DNA from: Planctomycetota bacterium
Lineage (GTDB): Bacteria; Planctomycetota; Planctomycetia; Gemmatales; Gemmataceae
Direction of reading: 5' to 3'
DNA length: 33,344 nucleotides
Assembly: GCA_016872595.1 (NCBI GenBank)
Contig: VGZJ01000032.1
Location: forward strand, 1 to 33,344
Shown here: piece by piece, positions 14,140 to 23,100 of the stretch
Layout: each line of letters opens with the position of its first letter
Numbering within the stretch: position 1 is the first letter of the stretch
Position numbers and translations under genes: made by a program
Notes under the pieces: generated by a model
The model's input: only the letters and a program-made list of their open reading frames with translations
Told to the model about the DNA's origin: nothing
Databases searched by the model: none

Positions 14140-17100
14140 TTACTGGAGCCGGTAGTATTCGGACCCCATGAGCATCGCGATCAGTACGTCCTCTTGCTTC
14201 GCGCCGTTCGTGAACTGGTTCAGGAACGTCGTCAGCTCCGTGTTGGTCGCCGCGCGGTTGAGGTACTTGTTGAAGAAGCCCTGCGGGTTCGAGGTGTGGC
14301 TCAACAGCCGCTGCCGGTACTCGGCGGTCTCGAGTATCTGCAGCGCGACCGTGTTACGCGCGTTCGAGAGGACGGCCTCGTTGTTGGGGTTCGTGTTGCT
14401 GTTGAGGAACGCGAGCTGCTGCACCGAGGTCGCGTCGCCGTTCGTGCCGCGCCCGAGCAGCGCTTGGTACACCTTCTCCAGCCAGTTGGAGTTGGACGCG
14501 CCCGGCCCGCTGAGCGGGTCGTACTCGGCGGTTCGGACGATGGCGGCGATCACGCGCTCGAGGCGCAGGCCGTTCGCTTGGTACACGCTCTCGTACGAGG
14601 TCAGTTCGGCGGCGGTGGGCGCGCGACCGAGGAAGAACGACGAGTAGTCGCGGTAGAACCGCTGCCGGGTCTCGACGTTGTTGATGATGGTGCTCAGGTT
14701 CGACTGCCGCGCGGTCGTGTACCCGCTCAGGTTGAGCAGTTGGTTGAGCTTCAGGTCGAACTCGCCGCCCGGCGTGACCACGTCGATGGGGGTGCCGAGG
14801 GCACGGCCGAGCACCTCGTCGTACACGCTGCGGAGCCACTCGAAGTTGCTGTTCCCGTTCAGCCGCAGGTACTCCTGCGAGCCGAGCAGGGCGACAATGA
14901 GGCGCTGGTCGCCGCTCAGTTGGCCGGCGGCCGGCCCGCTCTTCAGCAGGGTCGTGAAGTTGAACAGCGTGCCGGTGAAGACCTCGGCCGAGTAGGTCGT
15001 GGTCTCGTCGAGCCGCGCGTCGTTGGCGACGCGGTTCGGCGTGCGGCCCAAGACCCGCAGGAAGTACTCCGAGATGGTGCGCTGGATCGCGGCGTCGCTG
15101 AGTACGAGGTTGCTGGCGAACGTCGCGCGGGCCGGCGTGCCGGTGTAGGTCGGGGCCGTCGTGCCGGGCAGCACGTCGCGGTAGATCGCGTTGGCCCACG
15201 CTTGGTTGTTGCCGCCGCCGCCGTACACCACGTTGTTGAAGTACTCGTCGCTGGCCAGCAGGTTGATGACCAGTTGGCGGACCGACAGCGTACCGTTTTG
15301 GATTGCCGTGGAGTTCGCGGCGAGGTCGCCGCCCGCCGCGCGGCGCAGATACCGCTGGAACGTCTGTTCGACAAGCAGGTTCACCTGCTCGGCGGACCCG
15401 ACCAGCCCGTTCGCGATGTTGGTGAGCGCCTTCAGGCGCTCCACCTCGACGGTGCCGAACAGAGTGATGAACGTGGCGTTGTCCGGCTCGCGCCCGCCGG
15501 CCCCGGTGCCGCGGAAGTCCTCGAACAGGGCGGAGAGGAACCGCCCGGTGTCGCTGTTGTTCACCACGAGCCGCGTCGAGAACCGGTCGCCCGGTGCGGT
15601 GTCGTACGGGAACTCGCCCTGCGGCACCTCGCCGTTGCTCCCGTCCCGGTCTTGGTTCATCGCGTTGCCGGTGTTGACGTAGCTCCCGTTCAGGTCGATG
15701 AAGTCCTTGAGGTTGATGCCCTGACCGTTCGGCCCGATGAACAAGCGGTAGGTCGAGTCGAACAGGCGCGGCGCGAACGTGAGCGTGAACGTCATGTTCG
15801 TGCTGTCGGTCGGGGTGATCGACAGCGGGGCGTACACCCCGTCGGTGCCGTTGAGGTACGCCAGCGCGTTCCGGGCGAGCACGAGGACGAACGAGTCGCG
15901 CTCGGCTTGGGTGAAGGGCCGGTTGGCCTGCGACCGGAAGATCCAGTCGAGCCAGTTCCGGTCGGAGGCGACCTTCATCAGGCCCTGTTGGGCACCGACG
16001 TACTGCGAGACGAACTCGCTCCCCTCGTACCCGAAGGCGGCATCCACGATGCCGTCTTGGTTGGTGTCGCCGAGCGCCACCACCGAGGGCAGGGTGCCGG
16101 TGATCGGGTACGCGAACGGGGCTTGGAAGGTGATCGCGTCCGGGGCGCTCGGGGCGTTCACCGTCGTGTTGTAGAGCACGGTGATCGCCCCGCCGACGAG
16201 CGACTTGTTCACCACCACGGCGTCGAGCTTCCCGTCGCCGTTCATGTCGGCGAGCTTCACCGACCGCGGCGCGGTGCCGGCCGGAGTGGTGAACTGGCCG
16301 GCTGCGGGGAACGCGCCCGAGTCGTTCCGGAACAACAGCATCTCGCCGGCCGCCGCGTCCGAGGTCGCGACGATGTCGTTGTCGGTATCGTCCACGTCGA
16401 GGTTCCCGACCGCCACCGACGTGGTCGGGGTGTTCGTGAGCCGGGCCGCCAACAGCGCGCCCGTGAGGTTGCCCGGGGTGCTGGTGTTGTTGAACACCAC
16501 GAGGCCGTTGTCGCCGGAGACGATTAGATCGGGCCGTGCGCCGCCGGTCACGTTCGCGACCGCCAGCCCGGTCGGGGCCGACAACTCGGCCCCGGTCGGG
16601 GTGGTGTCGCCGATCTTGACCGCGACAGGGGCCGCGAAGTTCCCGCCACCGGTGCCGAGGCGCACGTTCACGTTAAAGTTGTTCGACACGGTCGTGCGCC
16701 CGGTCGTGATCAGGTCGAGGACCGCGTCGCCGTCGTAGTCGGCCGCGGCCACGGCGATGGGGTTCTCGCCGCCGTTGAGGTCGGTGCGCGCCGCGAAGCT
16801 GAGGTCGCCGACGGCCGCGCGGTTGTTGAAGAACACGCTGACGGAGTTGTTGCCGCCGGACGCGAGCCCGGAGTTGGCGACCGCGAGGTCGGCCATCCCG
16901 TCGCCGTTGAGGTCCGCGACGAGCAAGTCGGCGGGGTTCGCCCCGGCCGGGAGCGCGAAGTTCAGGGTCGGGGTGGTGGCGAACCCGCCGCCCGCCTTGC
17001 CCTGATAGATGAGCACGCGGTTGCCGTTCGTGGCGACGGCCATGTCGAGTACGGGCACGTTGGTCCGGGTCGCCCCGGTGCCGTTGTCCGAACTGACCGT

Positions 17101-20100
17101 CCTGCCGGTGAAGTTGCCGAACGCGATGGCCGTGGCCTCGGTGCCGGACGGCAGGCCGAGGTCGTTCCCGAGCTTCGAGTACGCCTCCGTCGTCGAGATG
17201 ATGCGGGCGTTCACGTTCCGCAGCAGACCGCGCCGCTGGAGCGTCGCCACCTGTGTGTCGATCTCGGTGCTGCTGGCCCCGACGGCCGGGTAGTTGCGGC
17301 CGAGGAACTTGTTGAACAGCGAGGCCACGAGGTTGGTGTGGAACTCCTTCGACAGCGGGTTGATCGTGGCGTACGCGCTGTTCGGATCGGCGTTGTTGAC
17401 GCGGTTCACGCCGGTCAACTGGAGCGCGATGCCGAACCGCGTGGCTTGGCCGGGGTTGGTCTGGAGTTGGGTCAGGAACGCGGCGGCGGCCGCGTCATCG
17501 TCCCCCGTGGAGAGGGTCGTCAGCCCGGACGAGCGCCCGAGCAGGTCGAGCCACACGGACTCGAGCCACTTGCGGTTCTCGTGCTCAGTGGCCGAGATGG
17601 CCCCGTCGATCGGGCGCATGTTCGAGACGGTGGTGACGTAGTTGTCCGCGGCGACCAAGAAGGCGGTGTAGCGCAGCTCGCCGTCGTCGCGGGTCCGGTT
17701 GATGCTGCCGCCGGCCAGAGCCGCGTCGGGCACCTGTTCGATGTTGCCGCTCGCGTCTTGGAAGAAGAACGTGGGCCGGGCCGCGCTCACGTCGCCGGCG
17801 TTCGCGACGCGCCGCTGGTACTGTTGGATCAGTTCGCGCACGCGCACGTCGGCCACGTCGGTCGTGGTCAGCGCGATGAGCGAGAGGACCGTGCGGGCGA
17901 TGTTGTTCTGGTCGGCGTTGAACGTGCGCGGGTCCAGCGGGGTGTTGAACGTCACGTTCACCTGCGTGAGCGGGCCGTTGTCGACCGGAGTGGCCGGGGT
18001 CACGTCCACGATGGCCGGGCCGGAGCGCGCGGTCGAGATGGTGAACACCCCGCGCCCCTGAGTCGCCGCGGCGAGGATTTCGAACGTCGGGTTGAACTGG
18101 AGGTCCACCACCGGCGCGGCGGGCAGGCCCGCGCCGAGCGGGGTCCAGCTGGCCCCGTCGGTCGAGGTGAAGACGCCGCGGTCGGTGCCGACGTAGAACC
18201 GGCCGTTCGGCGCGCCTGTGCTGGGCCGGCGGTCGATGATCATCTTGTACGACGCGGCCAGCGGCAGCCCGCCGGTCACGGCGACCCACGACGCCCCCGT
18301 CACGGACCCGGCCGCGTTGCGCGTCAGGGTGCCGCGGAACACGCTGTTCCGCCCGTTCGCGGTCGCGGCCATTACGTACACGCTGTTCCGGTTCGTCGGG
18401 TCCACCGTGATCCCGTTGATCCGGATCGTGAGCGTCAGCCCGATCAGCGTGGCGAGGTTGTTCGTGATCTCGACGAAGTTGTTGCCGGTCTTGGACTTGA
18501 TGAACACCTTCGCCTCGTCGGTGCCCGCGAGGTACTCGCCCTGACTCGGGGAGAACGCGAGGGCCGAGACGAACCCCGCCCCGAGGTTGCCGCTGATCGC
18601 GTCCCAGACGTTACCGCCGGTGCGCGTCAGGTACACCTTGTTGGTGCCGAACAGGAGTTCGTCGAAGAACTGCCCGTTCACCTCGGCCTTCACGGAGTTG
18701 ATGGCGAGGACCGGGGCCAAGTTCGAGGTGTCCTGCGAGCTGATGCCCGCGGACCCGGTGGTGTCGAACGACCCGCCGGCGTCGGCCGAGACCTCGGGGA
18801 TGAGCGACCCCGCACCGTCGAACTGCCACGTGCGGTACAGCGTCGTGACCGCGTCGGCGGGCGCGTCCGGCGCGAGGTTCGCGGCCAGCACTTGGAACGA
18901 GTTCGGGATGCCGAGGTTCCCCAGCGTGGCGGTGTTCGGGCCGGTCAGCCCCATCGTTTGCCACGACGTCAGGCCGCCCGGGGTGAGCCCGCTGCCGACG
19001 CCGGCCGCGGACACGTAGAACCGGCTCCGGTCGGTCGGGTCGATGGCCACCGAGGTCAGGTCGGTGATCTGGAGGTTGTTGTTCAGGTCGGTGATCGTCA
19101 TGCCGGGCGGGTTGAACGCCGAACTGCCGCCGCTCGCGAGGATGCCGGCGAAGCTGCTGCGGAAGTCGTACCCGAACCCGAGGGGAACGCCGCGGAACAG
19201 GCCGTTCTCGGTGCCGATGATGAGCCGCCCTTGCGGGTCAAAAGTGAGCCGGTGGATCGACGGGGGGAGCCGCCGCCGGGTGCTGCTGTCGCTGGCGCGC
19301 GACTGCTCGATGTCGTACCAGTACACGCCCTCGCCTTCGTAGTCGACGCCGCCGATGGTGTTGCCGCTTTGGTCGGTGCCGGTCGGGTAGATGTCGCCGG
19401 CAAGGGCCGCCGCCCCCGCCTTGTCGCGGTCGTCGCCGTCGTTGGTCAGCCCGTCGGCGTCCGTGTAGTCCGTGTCGCGCATGTTCCCGGTGTCGACGCG
19501 GATGAGGGCGTGCTGCGGCGGGTCGCCGGGGTCGGTGAACCGGCGCGACCCGCCCACGTACACCACGTTCGGGTTACTCGGGTCCACGACCAGCGCGCCG
19601 ACGTTCCCACCCTCATTCCCGAGCAGTTCGATGTCCTCGTAGATCTCCGTGAACCGGGCGTGCCCCAACCCCGGTTGCCGCAACATCACCTTGGTGAAGT
19701 TGAGCATGTTGTCCTTGGACTTGTACAGCCCCATGTACCCGCCTTGGTTGAACTGGTTCGTCGTGCTCACTGCGTCGGCCATCATCACGTACACGAACCG
19801 CTCGTCGCCCACGCGCCCGTTACCTTGGGCGAGTGTGACGCGGCCGACGTTCGCACCGAACGGGAGCGTGCCGTCGTAGGTCGCGTTCTGAAGCGCGAGG
19901 CTGTCGCCGCCCTCGATCCGGTCCCACGTGGACCCGCCGTCGATGGACTTCCACACCCCGGCCCCTTCGCCGCTGATGAACTGGCCGATGTTGCCCAGAC
20001 CGACGATGACGCGGCCGGGGTTGAACGGGTCGACGATGATGTCGGTCACCGAGGCCAGCCCCTGAGACAGACTCAGCAGGGTGTCGGTCCGGTTGTTCAC

Positions 20101-23100
20101 GAACATGTTCGCGGGGATCAGGACGTTCGTCCACGTCGGGGTGGCCGCGAGGCCGTTCGTCGTCTTCAGGATCATCGGGGCCTTCGTCGTGGTGTCCCAC
20201 GACGTAACGGCGACGTAAACGATGGCGGGGTTGCTCGGGTCCACGACGACCTTGGACACCCGCGCCCCGGTGAAGATGCCGGGGATGATCGCTCCGGCTG
20301 CGTTCCGCGTCGCCCCGCCGAGTACCCGCCACGTGCGCCCGTCGTCGAGCGACTGGAGCACCCCCACGCTGGAGCGCGAGGTGAAGGCGTTGTCGTCCAC
20401 GCCGGTGGCGGCGTAGATCACGCGCGTGTTGGTCTGCGGGTTCACGCCCAGCGTCAGCCCGCCGGCCGAGACGTTGATGCGCTCGCCGGTGGCGTCGCGC
20501 ACGTTGTCGGTGAGGGCCAGCCAGTCCTCGCCCCCGTCCACGGTCTTCCATACGCCGCCGTTGGACGAGCTGACGTAGAACGTGTTCCCGCTCGGGTCGC
20601 TCGGGTCCACCGCGACGCCCGTGATCTTGCCGGACACGGTGCTGTAGTTCAGCCCGGCCCCGGAGATGTCGATCGGGCCGGGGCCGGCCGCCTGCCAGTT
20701 CGTGAGGCTCGGCCCTTGCAGGATGAACGTCGTGGTCTGCTGCGCGAAGTTCCCGGCTTGGTCGAACGCCCGCACCGGGACCGTCAGGAGCCCGGGGAGG
20801 AGCGTGGTGGGCGTGAACGTGAAGTACCCGTTCGCGTCGAACGTCGTGATCGACACGTCGTCCGCGCCCCCGAACCCGTTGTTCCCGAGGTCGAACGTGA
20901 GCTTGCTCACGTTGTTGATCGACCCGTTGTCGGTGATCCGCCCCACGAGCGTCGGGTCCGTCGATTGCGGCGTGTTGTTCGCGCTCGCCAGGAACGTCGG
21001 GTTCCGCAGGTTCAGGGTCTGGATCACGGGCGCGGTGTTGTCCGTGAACACCACCTGCACGCGCGCGTCGTCCACCCCGACCATCAACTTCCCTTGGTTG
21101 TTCGTGGCCGCGAACCGGACGCGGATCGTCTGCCCGGCGAACGCGCTCAGGTCGAACGAGCCGTTCCCGGTGAACGCCAGTGTGCCGTTGGTCGTCGTGT
21201 TCGTCTGGGTCTTGAACAGGTTCTGGCGCACGTTGGTGCCGAGGCCCAGAATGTTGTTGTTGATGGACATGATGTCTACCCGCACCTGCTGGTTCGGGTC
21301 GGTGGTGCGGTAGTCGAGCAAGGGGTCGTCGGTGTTGGCCGTGCCGCTCGCGCCGATCTCGGTGAAGGGGTCGTCGCTGTTCAGGTACAGGGTGAACGAC
21401 AGGCGCGCGCTGGTGGCGTTGCCGGGGATCGTCACGTCTTGGTACAGGGCGTGCGACCCGGCGTAGCTGGCGTCGTCGTTCGGGTTGGTGTTCCCGCTGA
21501 ACGGTTGGAGGTGCTGCTGGTCCAGCATGGCCCGGTACCGGCCGTTGGCCGGGGGCGGCACCGTGGACAGGCTGAGCGGGCTGTTCGCTCCGGTCTGTGC
21601 GAGGAACTGGCCGGCGCTGCCGCGCGTGGTGTCCGTGAGGCGGAACACGTTCCACCCGTCGAGGTTGCCCTGCTCGCCGGAGAGCGCGCGGTTCTCGAAG
21701 CTCCCGTTGCGGAGCAGGTTCGCGCTGACCGTGGTGCCGCCCACGTTGAACGTCGAGAGCAGCCGGAACGGGTCGCTGACGACCTCGACCGCGGACGCGA
21801 ACGGGACCGGGGGCGGGCTGGTCGCGCTCGGCCCGGCAACCGTGTACTGGTTGACCGTCGCGGTGAAGCTCCCGTCGCCCGCGCCGTACAGCACGAAGGT
21901 GTTGTTCGCCGGGTTCGGCGTGTCCTTGTCCGGCACGCCGTCCGCGCCGTTCTTGGTCGTCGTGTTGTTGACCGCGTCGATGATGCCTGCGGTCACCACG
22001 AGGTCGATGAAGGCGTCCGAGTTCACGTTCACGGCCTGAAGCCGGTGTAGGACGCTCCCGTTGACGATCGGGTCTGTCGTGAGTTGCGTGTGGATTGCCG
22101 ACTGGAACCCGGTGCCCACGTTGTTCAGCAGCACGCTGATGTTCTCGGTGGTCGAGTTACTCCGGCTCGCGGTGGCGATGTCCGCGAACCCGTCCGCGTT
22201 GAAGTCCGCGACCACGACCGACGTCGGGTTCGCGCCGACCGTGTACGTCGTCCGGTTCCCGGACGGGAACGAGCCGTTGCCCGAGCCGAGCGCGACGCGC
22301 ACGGTGCCGGTCCCGTTGGTCACGTCGTCGGTGACGACGACGTCCGTGAACCCGTCGCGGTTGAAGTCGCCGACGGCCAAGCTGCTGGCCCGTGGGGTGT
22401 TGGAAAGGCCGAAGATTTCGGTCGAGTTCTGGAACGTGCCGTTGCCGTTCCCGAGGCGCAGGGTCACGCCGCGGCTCTTGCCGTTGTGCGCGACCAACAG
22501 GTCGAGGTCGCCGTCATCGTTCACGTCGGCGAGGACGACCTGTTTCGGCGTGGAGCCGACCGTGATCCGCGTCTGGTTGTTGACCGTCCCGTTGCCGTTT
22601 CCGGTGAACAGCGCGGCCACGTTGTCCCGCTGGCTCGCGACGACGACGTCCAGTTTGTTGTCGTTGTTCAAGTCGCCGATGGCGACGGAGACCGGCTCGC
22701 GGCTGTTCCCGCCGGTGGTCAGCGACTTGCTGCTGGGCGCGCCGTAGCCGCCGCCTGCCAGACCGAGGAAGATGTTGATCGTGTTGTTCTTGAAGTCGGT
22801 GGCAACGAGGTCGGGGATGCCGTCGCCGTTGAGGTCGCCGACCGCGGTGGCGCGGGGCACGCCGTTCGTGAGCAGCGGCAGGCTCGTGTTGGCGAGGAAC
22901 GTGCCGTCGCCGACCCCGGCGGTGCCGCTGCCGCTGTAATACGACAGGCTCCCGGTGGTGTTGTCGGTCTTGTTCGAGGTCACGAGGTCGAGGATGCCGT
23001 CGCCGGTGAAGTCGGCGAGGGCGAGGCCGGTGGGCGTGGCCCCGGTCGCGTACACCGGCAGCGCCCAGCTCGCGGTGTTGGCGTTATACGTGCCGCCGAT

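Noticed and set aside
12637-16527. A 1296-residue plus-strand open frame
   Set aside because: It overlaps the sulfatase gene in another frame and then runs antisense to the giant protein gene. It is dominated by Arg, Val, Gly and Glu with no domain motifs, as expected for a high-GC shadow frame.
17338-22050. A 1570-residue plus-strand open frame antisense to the giant protein gene
   Set aside because: The same Arg/Val/Gly/Asp-rich shadow composition; the minus-strand frame shows clear VCBS and BNR repeats.
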